Shown: in pieces, positions 24,415 to 33,635 of the stretch
Layout of the letters: each line of letters starts with the position of its first letter
Position numbering within the stretch: position 1 is the stretch's first letter
Origin: an uncultured Eubacteriales bacterium
Lineage (GTDB): Bacteria; Bacillota; Clostridia; Oscillospirales; Acutalibacteraceae
Assembly: GCA_934444365.1 (NCBI GenBank)
Contig: CAKSCM010000008.1
Location: 44,002 to 108,001, forward strand
DNA: 64,000 nucleotides
Direction of reading: 5' to 3'
Notes under the pieces: model-generated
What the model was told of the DNA's origin: nothing
Databases searched by the model: none
What the model saw: only the letters and a program-made list of their open reading frames with translations
Made by a program: the position numbers and the translations under genes

Positions 24415-25428
24415 TTACTTTACCTCAAGCCATGTTGCGGCCTCATATTCATGCTTTTTAGGACGGGTCATAAGCCTTTTGAGTGCTGCCTCGGGACTTA
24501 AACCCTCAAAACAAATGCTGTAACAGCTCTCGGTTATCGGCATTTCGACCGAGTATTTTCCGCAAAGCTCGTGCGCCGCCCTTACGGCGTAATATCCCTC
24601 GACCGTACCGACATCGGCAACCGCCTCGTCAGCCGATTTTCCCTGTCCTATAAGTATTCCGGCACGGCGGTTTCTCGAATGCATGCTGTCGCATGTAACA
24701 ATAAGATCTCCGAGTCCCGAGAGTCCTGCAAAGGTCTCGCTTTTGGCTCCCATTTTAACGCCGAGCCGTGCGATCTCCGAAAGCCCTCTTGTTATAAGGG
24801 CCGCCTTTGTATTGTCGCCTGCCCTCATACCGTCGCATATTCCGGCGCAAAGTGCGATTATGTTTTTAAGCGCTCCGCCGAGCTCGACCCCTACAATGTC
24901 CCGGTTAACGTATATGCGAAGATAGTCGGTCATCATAAGATCCTGGACATATTCGGCCGCCGATGAATCCTCGCATGCACTTACAATGCTCGTAGCGACT
25001 CCGCGGGATACCTCCTCCGCATGGGAAGGCCCCGACAGCGCAACCGGAATAAAATCGGAGGAAGCCTCGGCTATAACCTCGGAAAATCTCCGTCCGGTTT
25101 TGGGACAAAAGCCCTTTGCGGCATTGGCGATAACCCTTTTTTTGCCCTTTGCCCGGCCTGCCAGCAGCGCCGCCGTCTCCGAAACAGCAAAAGACGGTAC
25201 CGCCGTTATTATAAGGTCGCTGTCATCCGAGCAGGATATATCGTTCGTAAGATTTACGTCGCGCGGAATAACAACTCCCGGCAGCAAGGGATTCACCCTG
25301 TCGGTTTTTATCGTATCGATTTCCCTTTCAAACGGAGACCAGATATCGACCGTGTGTCCGCCCTGTCTTGCCGCAAGGGCAAGCGCCGTGCCCCACGCAC
25401 CGGCTCCGAGTACCGAAATATGTGCCAT
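24415..25428 (-). CDS. gpsA: Glycerol-3-phosphate dehydrogenase [NAD(P)+]
   Basis: Reduces dihydroxyacetone phosphate to glycerol 3-phosphate for phospholipid synthesis. The 337-residue protein starts MAHISVLGAGAWGTALALAA with the Rossmann loop GAGAWG; the catalytic Lys is in GGALKNIIALCAGICDG, and GLSGLGDLIVTCDS and SRNR follow as expected. AGGAGA precedes the ATG. In many Firmicutes it follows plsY and der; neither is here. Both flanks carry an unusual GACCGA/CGATTG-rich sequence. Confidence 0.96.
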   Translation of the reverse strand: MAHISVLGAGAWGTALALAARQGGHTVDIWSPFEREIDTIKTDRVNPLLPGVVIPRDVNLTNDISCSDDSDLIITAVPSFAVSETAALLAGRAKGKKRVIANAAKGFCPKTGRRFSEVIAEASSDFIPVALSGPSHAEEVSRGVATSIVSACEDSSAAEYVQDLMMTDYLRIYVNRDIVGVELGGALKNIIALCAGICDGMRAGDNTKAALITRGLSEIARLGVKMGAKSETFAGLSGLGDLIVTCDSMHSRNRRAGILIGQGKSADEAVADVGTVEGYYAVRAAHELCGKYSVEMPITESCYSICFEGLSPEAALKRLMTRPKKHEYEAATWLEVK

Positions 25429-25738
25429 TTTTATTATCTCCTACTTGATTTTTAGAGTTGCTTTGTTTTCTCTGTGTTTCCAGATCATGTTGTTTATATT
25501 TATTTAGTTAATTGATTGATCCGTTGCTCGATTGGCCATACGTCTGACCGACCGGCCGATTTACCGACCGATTGACCAATCGCTCGACAATACAGAACCG
25601 AAAGCCTGCCGGATGTGTAAAAACCCTTCCAAAACGGCGGCCGTCCACTCGGTATATAATCAAAAAATTAATCCTTTGCAAAAGCGGCGAAACGCCCCTT
25701 GGTATCACTTGTATCTTATAAAATAATATCCAACCTTA
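25429..25738. other. Intergenic gap with degenerate GACCGA/CGATTG repeats
   Basis: No gene is supported. From 25507 to 25590 short words such as TTGATTGATC, CGATTGG, GACCGACCGG, TACCGACCGATTGACCAATCG recur; CGATTGG (25529-25535) and CCAATCG (25575-25581) can close a long hairpin. A small GGCG-AAA-CGCC hairpin at 25686-25696 lies just past the addA stop and is a weak terminator candidate. Confidence 0.5.
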
Positions 25739-28700
25739 TTACGGTAAAATCACCTGTGTATCGGTGCCGAGAGAATAAATAATCTTCTCCTTTACCGGTA
25801 TTCCGTATATATTTTCTATCGCCTCGGCATATATGTCAAGCTGCATCTTGTACCTCGCCGCAAGCCTTTCGGCGCTCTCCCTCGAGGTCTTGTAATCCAC
25901 CAGTACAAATCCGTCACCCTCGGCAAAAACGCAGTCGGCTATTCCCTGAATAACCACCTGTTCATCCGATTGCGGCGGTATGCTTTTATCAAGACGCGAC
26001 GCGCTTACCTCGTAAAGAAAACGCCATTCGCGCTTTAGAGATGTGCTTTCCGACATTCTTTTATAAAGCGGCGACCTCATAAATGCGGCCAGATGCTCCG
26101 CCGGCAAAATCCGTGCGTAATCCTTACTTATAAGTCCTTTATTTACCAGTCTTTCGGTCTCGCTGTCAACCGCATTTTCATCAAGCCCCATTTTTACAAA
26201 CCGCAAGAACTGATGAACCGCGGTACCGACATCCCTTGAAGAAACAGCGACACCGCCGTCCTCCTTTGCCGCAAAAGAGGGCACCGCCGGATCCTCGTCG
26301 AAGGGCGTGCTATCGGATATAAGGGCCGTAACGCCGTATTTTGCCGCAACGCTAGAAAGGGCCCTGTATCTGTATTTAAAATTCACACGTTTTGAGACCT
26401 CTTCAAATATCCGCTCGGCATTCGGGTCATCCGTCATATCATCGCCGGAATAATTGTCGGAGTTAAAATCGTGTTCCTCGGCCGTATTTTTTCCGGCATC
26501 ACTCTCCTCGGCTGCTTGAGACGCTTTTTCCCTGTCTTGTGTCGCCGGTTTTTTACTGATTTCGTCCACGGATTCAGTATCCGTTTTCTCTTTTCCGTAG
26601 TTTTCGGCATCCGGCGATTCTCCGTAAGCCTTGTCCGGCGCTTCATCCGCATGAATAACCTCAAAATCAAACCGCGAATCGGTCGTTTCGCAATTGTAGC
26701 AAAGCGACCCCTCGCTACGAAGAATGCCGGCCGACGGATGAAGCAGCATGGCGGTTGTAAGCGCCTTCATTATACTCGATGAGCTCATAACCGCCGCCGA
26801 TGAAAGGGGCGCACCCTTCGCCGAAAAACGGTCAATAAGCCCGTCGGCCGCAAGCACGGCCTTCTCGGCGCTCTCGCACGAGCCGATAAGATAAAGACTG
26901 TCCGAAGCACGGGTCGCCGAAACGTAAAATATCCGCAACTCCTCGCTTACAAGCTCGTTTTTCTTGCTGCGGGAAACGGCACGGCGCATAATGCTCCCCG
27001 TCCGACGGCCGTTTTCGGTATACATCATACCTATTCCGGCCGTTTTGTCAAGCAGTATCGACGCATTTACATCCGACATATTGAATTCGTTTGACAGCCC
27101 GGCGCAAAAGCAAACCGGGAACTGCAGGCCCTTTGAGCTATGCACCGATATTATTTTAACGCTGTTATTCGAAGTCTCGCTCGACGGCATTTTTATATCG
27201 GTACCGCTCTCCTCGGCCGCCGAAAGGCTTCTTAAAAATCCCGAAAGCCCGTTGTAGCCGCTCGACGGATATTGCAGCGCCAAATCCTTAAGCGCCTTTA
27301 CGGCAGCTGACGCCTCCTGCCCCTCTCCGGCGGCAAAAACGGCGTAGCCGGTATCGTAAAGAATGCGATCGATAAGCTCAAGCGGCGTTAAAAACACCGC
27401 CGCACGGCGAAGAGCATCTATTTTGCAAACAAAATCGGCAAGGCGGTCATCCTCACTCTTACCCTGCAAAACCGCCGTATAAAGCGGAACGCCGCGAAAA
27501 CGCGCCCTAAGCCTCGCCATAAAATCGTACGAAAAACCGAACATCGGCGACACCATGCACGAAAGCAGGGCGATATCGTCAAACGGGTCGTTTATAAGGC
27601 GAAGCAGCGCCGTTATTTTTTTTACATGGGGCGACCCGAAAAATCCGCTGCCGCCCTCAAGATAAACCGGAATGCCTTTTTTTCGCAAAACCGCCGCGTA
27701 TTTTTCGGCCGTATTCTTAACCGAACGAAGCAACACCGCAAAATCGCCGTATTTCGGAAAACGAAGTCCGCCGGTTTTGGAGTCGGTTATACATTTCCGA
27801 CCCATCATGCTCTTTATTTTTCCGGCTATGTACCCGGCCTCGCGTTCACAGCTTTCGTCGCTTTTGGACTCAATAAGGCAAAAGGTGCAGTCGTTATTTA
27901 CCGACGGCCGCTCAGGGAAGCTCCCGGCCGCTTTTAAAGCGTGGGTCTCGTCGTATACTATCCCGGAGGTGTCTCCGCTCATAAGCAGCGAAAAAATGAA
28001 ATTCACGCCGTCGCAAATCCCCTTGCGGCTGCGGAAATTGTTTGAGAGAATAACCTTTGTATCGGGGCTTGAAGGATCGTCCCCATAAGACGAGCTTTCA
28101 AGCATGGAAAGAAAAAGCGAGGGCTCGGCCTTTCGAAAGCCGTATATACTCTGCTTTACGTCGCCGACGGTAAAAAGCTTGCTGCCGTTTTGAGAAACGG
28201 CGAGAAAAATCGCATTTTGCAGGTCGTTTGTATCCTGATATTCGTCGATTAAAACCTCAAAAACATCTCTGCAGAATCTTTTGGCCGTCCCGGTCGGCGA
28301 AGAAACCGAATTTTCGCGCTTTACAAGGAGTCTGAGCGCCGCATATTCGATATCGGCAAAATCCACCACCGCCGCATTTTTCTTGTATATTTCGAGCTGA
28401 TCGGAAAACACCTTTACGCAGTAAATAAGAAGCTCTATATCGCCCTTTAGCCTTTTGGCCGTCTCAAAACACTCGCTCTCGCGCATGAAAAAGCCCTTTT
28501 TCGTGTTCTCTATAAACTTCGCATAGGCCGAAGCGGCCGCGTCCACACGCTCCTTAACCTCGGGATCGTGCTGCTTTGAAACCCTGCCCTTTACCGACGG
28601 CTTTTCGAAGGATAAAACAAGCTCATACACCTTATCCCAATCGCCCGAATAAAGGGCGGATAAAACGGCCTTTGCGTGTTTAAGACAGTACTCTACCACG

Positions 28701-29467
28701 CCGCCCCTCGTTCTCGCCGTTTCCTCGCAGCGGAGCATTTCTTCATTCGCCGACTCAAGCCGGTGCAAAACCAGCTCGGCCTCATCGATCCCGTTTTTTA
28801 TAAGGGTTTTGCCGTAAAAGGTATCCTTAATGCTGTCATACCGCGAAAAATCGCCGTATAGCGATATCGCATAATCCATCCATTCGTCCGGATAGGCAAG
28901 CGTTCTTAAAAACGAATATATTTTACGCACGGCATCCCGCGCGGCAAAATCGCTGCCGATACTGCTTATAACGCGGTAAAATTCGTCCTTATACTCGCTG
29001 TAGCAATGCTCAAAGGCGAAATCCAAAGCCCTAAGGGTAAAAAACTCGAGCTGCGGCGCGCTTATCATATTAAGCGACGGCGGCATGTCAGCCTCCTCAA
29101 AATGCTCGGACACTATCTTCCGGCAAAAGGCATCCACCGTACATATATCGGCCTTTGAAAGGAGCATTTTCTGCCGTATGAGCCTGGTCGGGTCGCTGCT
29201 CTCGGCGATTTTTAAATCGAGCGCCGCCGAAATACGCGCGCGCATTTCGGCCGCCGCCGCATTTGTAAAGGTTACCACCAACAGCCTGTCGACATCTACC
29301 GAACACTCGGTTATAAGGCGAATGACCCTTTCGGTAACAACGGCCGTCTTACCCGAGCCGGCCGCCGCCGAAACGGTAATAAATCCGGCCTTTTTATCGT
29401 CCCGTACATCCTTTGTATGTTCGGCAAGTATTGCCGAAAGCTGTTCCTTTGTCGGACAAAACGCCAC
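25739..29467 (-). CDS. addA: AddAB helicase-nuclease subunit A
   Basis: Helicase and nuclease subunit of the AddAB complex that resects double-strand breaks for RecA loading. It is 1242 residues. UvrD-type motifs are visible: SAAGSGKTAVV (Walker A, about 33), VDFADIEYAALRL, the Walker B-like EVLIDEYQDTNDLQN, and VISVHSSKGLQFPVCF. The C-terminal nuclease shows GIADCVFAEGDGFVLVDYKT with the catalytic Asp and Lys, then QLDIYAEAIE. Between helicase and nuclease (about residues 930-1010) sits a very acidic, Glu/Asp/Ser/Lys-rich linker that looks disordered. The GTG start follows AAGGAGG at 8 nt. It lies 157 bp downstream of addB. Confidence 0.95.
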   Translation of the reverse strand: MAFCPTKEQLSAILAEHTKDVRDDKKAGFITVSAAAGSGKTAVVTERVIRLITECSVDVDRLLVVTFTNAAAAEMRARISAALDLKIAESSDPTRLIRQKMLLSKADICTVDAFCRKIVSEHFEEADMPPSLNMISAPQLEFFTLRALDFAFEHCYSEYKDEFYRVISSIGSDFAARDAVRKIYSFLRTLAYPDEWMDYAISLYGDFSRYDSIKDTFYGKTLIKNGIDEAELVLHRLESANEEMLRCEETARTRGGVVEYCLKHAKAVLSALYSGDWDKVYELVLSFEKPSVKGRVSKQHDPEVKERVDAAASAYAKFIENTKKGFFMRESECFETAKRLKGDIELLIYCVKVFSDQLEIYKKNAAVVDFADIEYAALRLLVKRENSVSSPTGTAKRFCRDVFEVLIDEYQDTNDLQNAIFLAVSQNGSKLFTVGDVKQSIYGFRKAEPSLFLSMLESSSYGDDPSSPDTKVILSNNFRSRKGICDGVNFIFSLLMSGDTSGIVYDETHALKAAGSFPERPSVNNDCTFCLIESKSDESCEREAGYIAGKIKSMMGRKCITDSKTGGLRFPKYGDFAVLLRSVKNTAEKYAAVLRKKGIPVYLEGGSGFFGSPHVKKITALLRLINDPFDDIALLSCMVSPMFGFSYDFMARLRARFRGVPLYTAVLQGKSEDDRLADFVCKIDALRRAAVFLTPLELIDRILYDTGYAVFAAGEGQEASAAVKALKDLALQYPSSGYNGLSGFLRSLSAAEESGTDIKMPSSETSNNSVKIISVHSSKGLQFPVCFCAGLSNEFNMSDVNASILLDKTAGIGMMYTENGRRTGSIMRRAVSRSKKNELVSEELRIFYVSATRASDSLYLIGSCESAEKAVLAADGLIDRFSAKGAPLSSAAVMSSSSIMKALTTAMLLHPSAGILRSEGSLCYNCETTDSRFDFEVIHADEAPDKAYGESPDAENYGKEKTDTESVDEISKKPATQDREKASQAAEESDAGKNTAEEHDFNSDNYSGDDMTDDPNAERIFEEVSKRVNFKYRYRALSSVAAKYGVTALISDSTPFDEDPAVPSFAAKEDGGVAVSSRDVGTAVHQFLRFVKMGLDENAVDSETERLVNKGLISKDYARILPAEHLAAFMRSPLYKRMSESTSLKREWRFLYEVSASRLDKSIPPQSDEQVVIQGIADCVFAEGDGFVLVDYKTSRESAERLAARYKMQLDIYAEAIENIYGIPVKEKIIYSLGTDTQVILP

Positions 29468-29624
29468 GTCCTTCGCCTCCTTTTTAAAGTCTTTAACGGC
29501 CTTGCCGCTTTTTTTGCGGGTTATCAGCCGCTTTTTGTTTTTTGGTTTTAAAAAAGGGAAATAAGCCGATCAATCAGCGATCCTGACCCAATTAAAGCTT
29601 TTCTCCCGTGATTTTTAAAAGCTT

Positions 29625-32600
29625 TTATCCTTCGGGATGTTCAAGACTTTTAAGCCTTGTTATTTCCTTTACGCTCCTATGCGGCAGGCTCCCGGCGGTT
29701 TTGCATACGCTCGAATAATCGCACCATTTACATCCGTCCTGCTCCTTGGAATCGAGCACATCGCAGGCGATATCTCCGCAAAGCAGCCTGTCCCCCATAT
29801 TTATAAGGGCCGAATCGGTAACCTCTTTAAGCTCTTTAAAATATTCGCCCGAGGCAACACTCGAGCCTTTTTTAAAGCTGCCGTCCTTTTTAAACCCATA
29901 CGGCATAAAACGGTTATTACCGCCGCCGAGCACCCGGATAACCTCCGGATCGTCAAGAATAAGTCCCTTAAAGGCCGCCTGCTTATCCGATTTTTCTTCC
30001 ATTTCCCGTCCGGACAACACCTCATCCGAACGTACCGCCTCGCTCCTTGCCGGAACGTATAAAACCCCTGTCGGCACAACGTTTTTTCCTTTTTCGGAAA
30101 GAACGTCGCCAACCGAAAAAAGATATATCAGCATTTGCAGCCCGAGGCCGTTTTGCACATCGTCAAGATCAAGCACCCTTCGTCCGGTTTTGTAATCGAG
30201 CACCCGTACAAAGCATTTGCCCTGCTCCTCACACACGTCTATTCTGTCCACGACGCCCTCAACACAAATGCTGGCCCCGTTTTTAAGCGAAAGGACCCTC
30301 GGCTTTATGCTGTTTTCGCCCTTACCGATGCGTTTTTCGCAACAAAGCACATGAAATTCGCCCAGGGACAGCTCCCTTAAAAGCCTTATCGCCGTCGAAG
30401 CGGTGTGCTCCTTTATCCGCTTAAAAGCATAAAAAAACGTCGCCGTTTTATCCCCCATTCCGCCCATATGCGAAAGCACATAATCGTCGGCAAGCTGATA
30501 AACCGCCTTTTTGACCGACTGCTCATCGGCACCTATAAACCGCTTTGCATTTTTCGGGGAAAACACCTGCTCCAAAACATAGTGTACAACCGTTCCCGTA
30601 AGCAGTGAATCGAAATCAACCGGTCTTACATCGTACACCCTGAGCCCGAATCGGCAAAAATACTGAAAACGGCATTTATGAAAGACCTCAACGCCGCTTG
30701 GAGAAAGGCGCATATTTTTTCCGAACAGCGCCTCGGCCGATTGGCTGCTTATTTTTTCGGGAGAATTCTCCGCACCGTATTTTACGGCATTTTTAAGCTG
30801 GGGTGTGAGGCTATCGCTCTCAAGCAGCAGCCCGGCCGCATTTTTGACCGTTTGCGGCGCTTCGTCTCCGCTTTTTATTATCTTTAATATATCTCCGGCA
30901 AGGGCAAGCGGACAGCGCGACATTTCAAAATATTCGTCGGCGTATTTTGCCGCCGTATTATCGCCGTAAAGGGAATGCTCTGCATTTATGCCGCCTATGC
31001 CGGCATCGTTGTTATCGTTATTGCTATTGTCATTGTTATTATTGTCGATGTTATTTTCGCTCTTTCCGGCTGACAATGCAGCAAGTACGGCAAGCCTTTT
31101 CGCATTTTCGCTCGGAATCAGATCCTCTTTATTGCCTGCTCCCGACGCAAGATAACTCACATAAAGCCTTTGCGACGGGGCCAGAGCGGACGAATAAAAC
31201 AAAAACTCTTCGTCGCATATTTCCTCAAAGCTCCTGTCGCTTACATCAAGCCCTATAAGCTTCAACGAACGCCTTTCGCGGTCGGACAGCACGCCGCCCT
31301 TTGAAACATTGCGCGGAAATCTCGAATCGTTCGCTCCGAGCAAAAACACTACCTTCGGCTCGCCCGGGCGGATACGGTCGGCCGATCCGACCGACACCTC
31401 GTCAAGTCCCCTTGGGATCTGCCCCATGTCGCTTTGGCGTATCGCCTCAAGGAGAATCGAGTAAAGCTCCGACAAGGATATATTCCTGCCCGAAAGCATA
31501 TAAAACATGCCGTCAAGCAGATTTATAACGGCATTATATGCGCCTACGGCCGCCGCCGCATCGTCAAACCGTCCGTCCTTTTCGGCCGATTCTCTCAGCC
31601 GCACGCTCGCTTTTTGCGCTCCGCTCAGCTTTAAAAATTCGTATATATCCCGTATTTTCTCGCCGCCGTCGCTGTGAGCCTTAAGATTATTCCTAAGGGC
31701 AATTACCGGTTCTATGACCCTTTTTCTTGTGTCGTTGAGTCTTTCGAGCTTTGCCCTTTGCTCGGGCGAAAAGCCCTCGCAAACGCCGTCGGGATTGCGC
31801 ACGAATTCCTCGCAAAGACTGATCTTTGTGACCTGCCACAGCCTGACGTAGTTTTCAAGCTCGGCCGCATCTTCGGCCGTGCAGTCGGCCGCCGTGCTTT
31901 TTAAAGCCGAAAAAATGGCCGGCGTGTCAAATCCCGTTACGCATGCGCAAAGCGCACCGAGCAAGAATACGGCAAGCGGCTCTTTATAAAGCGGACGTCT
32001 TCTGTCAATATAACAGGGAATACCGTATTTTTCGAAGGCGGCTGTAAGCGCACAGGCATACTCGTCCGCTGAGCGCACAATAACGGCTATATCGCGGCAT
32101 CTGAGCGTTTGGTCTAAGCTTAGCTCCTTGCATATAAGGCAGGCCGTTCTATCGGCTTCATCGTAAATATCGGCACAGCACTCGACCGTCACTCCGCCCC
32201 TCTCTTTTTCGCCGTTTTGTAACCTTTCGGCCTTTTTTTCGGCAAGTATTCCGGATATTTCCTCGACATTAAGCGGTCGGCGCAAGACCTCTCCTGCCGC
32301 CTGCAGAGCGCTGTTTTCAAATCTGAAATTTTCATTCAGGTGCTTTATGCCGGCCACCTCAACCGAATTCCGTTTTGCAAGCACAATAAGACGGGCTATG
32401 GTTTTTTTAATGTTCCCGAATGGCAGAAAATCCGAATCCGCCCGATCAATTGTGTCGGTGCAAAAGGTTATGTATATGTCGTCGCAATGGGAAACAATAA
32501 TTTCTATAAGCTTCATCTGGTCGCCGGTAAAGCCCTTAAAACCGTCTAAGATCACCGTTTTACCGCCAAAGAAGGCTCCCGTTTCCGATTTTTTCAAGGC

Positions 32601-33137
32601 CTCGCCTATAAGTCTGTCCGAATCCGAAAAGCCTTTTCTTACTATATTCTCGTACACCGAAAAAACCGTCGCTATTGCGGCAGTTTTATCCCTTAGCGAA
32701 CCGTTTTCAAGTCTTTGCGACACGGCAAAAAGCTCGTCCCCCGAAACGCCGTTTTGCCTGAATTCGGAATAAAGAGAAACAAACCCCGGCGCCGCTTGAG
32801 CAAGCGAGCGCATACGTCCGAAGTATTTTTCGTCCCCCGCCGTACTCATCGCAAGGGCCATTGCGGCGGTTTTTATTCCCTTGTCGGCAATTCTGCCGGG
32901 CATACCTCCGGTCTCTTCAAATATCCGTCGGCAAAGCGACGTAAAGGAAAACACCTCAAGATTTGCCTCGGGACAGCGAACCCCGCTTTTTACAAGCGCG
33001 CGCTCGGTCTCGAACGTAAACTGCTCGGGCACTATAAACAGAATATTGCTGTCCTTTTTTTTGACCGAATCGGAAGCGATTTTCCGAGCGAAAAAGGTTT
33101 TTCCGCTGCCCGGCAAACCGGTTATTATGTGAAGAAT
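29625..33137 (-). CDS. addB: AddAB helicase-nuclease subunit B, probable AUU start
   Basis: Partner of AddA; about 1170 residues. Walker A is GLPGSGKTFFARK at the very N-terminus. The C-terminal nuclease has RVLDYKTGRRV, and the iron-sulfur cluster Cys residues are in CRFQYFC and CKWCDYSSVC. The first standard codon, TTG at 33116, would cut off the strand before Walker A and has no ribosome site. In frame upstream to the stop there is no ATG, GTG, TTG or CTG, but ATT at 33135-33137 lies 8 nt after GGAGG and yields (M)LHIITGLPGSGKT, which matches AddB N-termini. An Asn/Asp-rich tract occurs at about residues 695-712. Confidence 0.93.
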   Translation of the reverse strand: MLHIITGLPGSGKTFFARKIASDSVKKKDSNILFIVPEQFTFETERALVKSGVRCPEANLEVFSFTSLCRRIFEETGGMPGRIADKGIKTAAMALAMSTAGDEKYFGRMRSLAQAAPGFVSLYSEFRQNGVSGDELFAVSQRLENGSLRDKTAAIATVFSVYENIVRKGFSDSDRLIGEALKKSETGAFFGGKTVILDGFKGFTGDQMKLIEIIVSHCDDIYITFCTDTIDRADSDFLPFGNIKKTIARLIVLAKRNSVEVAGIKHLNENFRFENSALQAAGEVLRRPLNVEEISGILAEKKAERLQNGEKERGGVTVECCADIYDEADRTACLICKELSLDQTLRCRDIAVIVRSADEYACALTAAFEKYGIPCYIDRRRPLYKEPLAVFLLGALCACVTGFDTPAIFSALKSTAADCTAEDAAELENYVRLWQVTKISLCEEFVRNPDGVCEGFSPEQRAKLERLNDTRKRVIEPVIALRNNLKAHSDGGEKIRDIYEFLKLSGAQKASVRLRESAEKDGRFDDAAAAVGAYNAVINLLDGMFYMLSGRNISLSELYSILLEAIRQSDMGQIPRGLDEVSVGSADRIRPGEPKVVFLLGANDSRFPRNVSKGGVLSDRERRSLKLIGLDVSDRSFEEICDEEFLFYSSALAPSQRLYVSYLASGAGNKEDLIPSENAKRLAVLAALSAGKSENNIDNNNNDNSNNDNNDAGIGGINAEHSLYGDNTAAKYADEYFEMSRCPLALAGDILKIIKSGDEAPQTVKNAAGLLLESDSLTPQLKNAVKYGAENSPEKISSQSAEALFGKNMRLSPSGVEVFHKCRFQYFCRFGLRVYDVRPVDFDSLLTGTVVHYVLEQVFSPKNAKRFIGADEQSVKKAVYQLADDYVLSHMGGMGDKTATFFYAFKRIKEHTASTAIRLLRELSLGEFHVLCCEKRIGKGENSIKPRVLSLKNGASICVEGVVDRIDVCEEQGKCFVRVLDYKTGRRVLDLDDVQNGLGLQMLIYLFSVGDVLSEKGKNVVPTGVLYVPARSEAVRSDEVLSGREMEEKSDKQAAFKGLILDDPEVIRVLGGGNNRFMPYGFKKDGSFKKGSSVASGEYFKELKEVTDSALINMGDRLLCGDIACDVLDSKEQDGCKWCDYSSVCKTAGSLPHRSVKEITRLKSLEHPEG
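31005..31056 (-). repeat. Trinucleotide-like AAY tract inside addB
   Basis: Codons for Asn, Asp, Ser and Ile of form AAY/GAY/AGC encode IDNNNNDNSNNDNND. Imperfect 3-bp periodicity would allow in-frame slippage in a surface loop. Confidence 0.8.
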
Positions 33138-33484
33138 TTTGTTTTCCTCCTTTCCGGACGGATTTTATATGGCTTTTAAAACGCCGGGATGCTCTCCTGC
33201 CACGACGTCACCTGCAGAATCTTACACCGATTTTCGCAAAAGCATTAAAATCCCGTTGCCGATCCGGCAACAAAAGCCTCCGCACGGTACAATGCACAAA
33301 ACCGATTCGACATAGCACGGTGTGGTTTTATGTAATGCAGCATACCGGGTCTCATCATGAGATGTAACATAACGCTGCGAAAAATAACGGGTCATTCCAC
33401 GATGCAGTTTTATTTGATTAAATATGATTTATTGCGGCGCGGCATAATACTACACGTCGCGATATGCTGTGATACGACATAGCG

Positions 33485-33504
33485 TAATATAATATAATAT
33501 AATA
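33485..33504. repeat. TATAA pentanucleotide microsatellite
   Basis: Four tandem copies of a 5-bp unit, giving three overlapping perfect TATAAT hexamers on the plus strand. No plus-strand gene follows. Confidence 0.85.
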
Positions 33505-33542
33505 CGATGCACCACACCGATTTAACGGAGGATATAAAACCA

Positions 33543-33572
33543 AAAATAAAAATCCGTTAGTCTGCCGACGGA
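33543..33572 (-). terminator. Terminator of the YwlG-like gene
   Basis: On the minus strand TCCGT pairs with ACGGA around a 10-nt loop, followed by TTTTTATTTTT; 64 bp past the stop. Confidence 0.65.
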
Positions 33573-33635
33573 CAGCGAACGCCGCACTATGCCGCACCGA
33601 AAAGCCTGTAGGTACGGTATGTTTCCTCGGTAAAA

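Larger units (their letters stand above)
33138..33635. other. 500-bp gap between ywlG-like gene and addB, no gene found
   Basis: No ORF with a ribosome site is seen. It contains GTTGCCG-ATC-CGGCAAC (33255-33271), a 13-bp direct repeat GATwCGACATAGC (33304-33316 and 33471-33483), a TATAA microsatellite (33485-33504) and the terminator at 33543-33572. Word use differs from neighbouring DNA (many ATGC/CGTA-like words). Confidence 0.5.

Noticed and set aside
33485..33504. TATAAT repeats as a real promoter on the plus strand
   Set aside because: There is no matching -35 box and no plus-strand gene downstream; the hexamers follow from the TATAA microsatellite.
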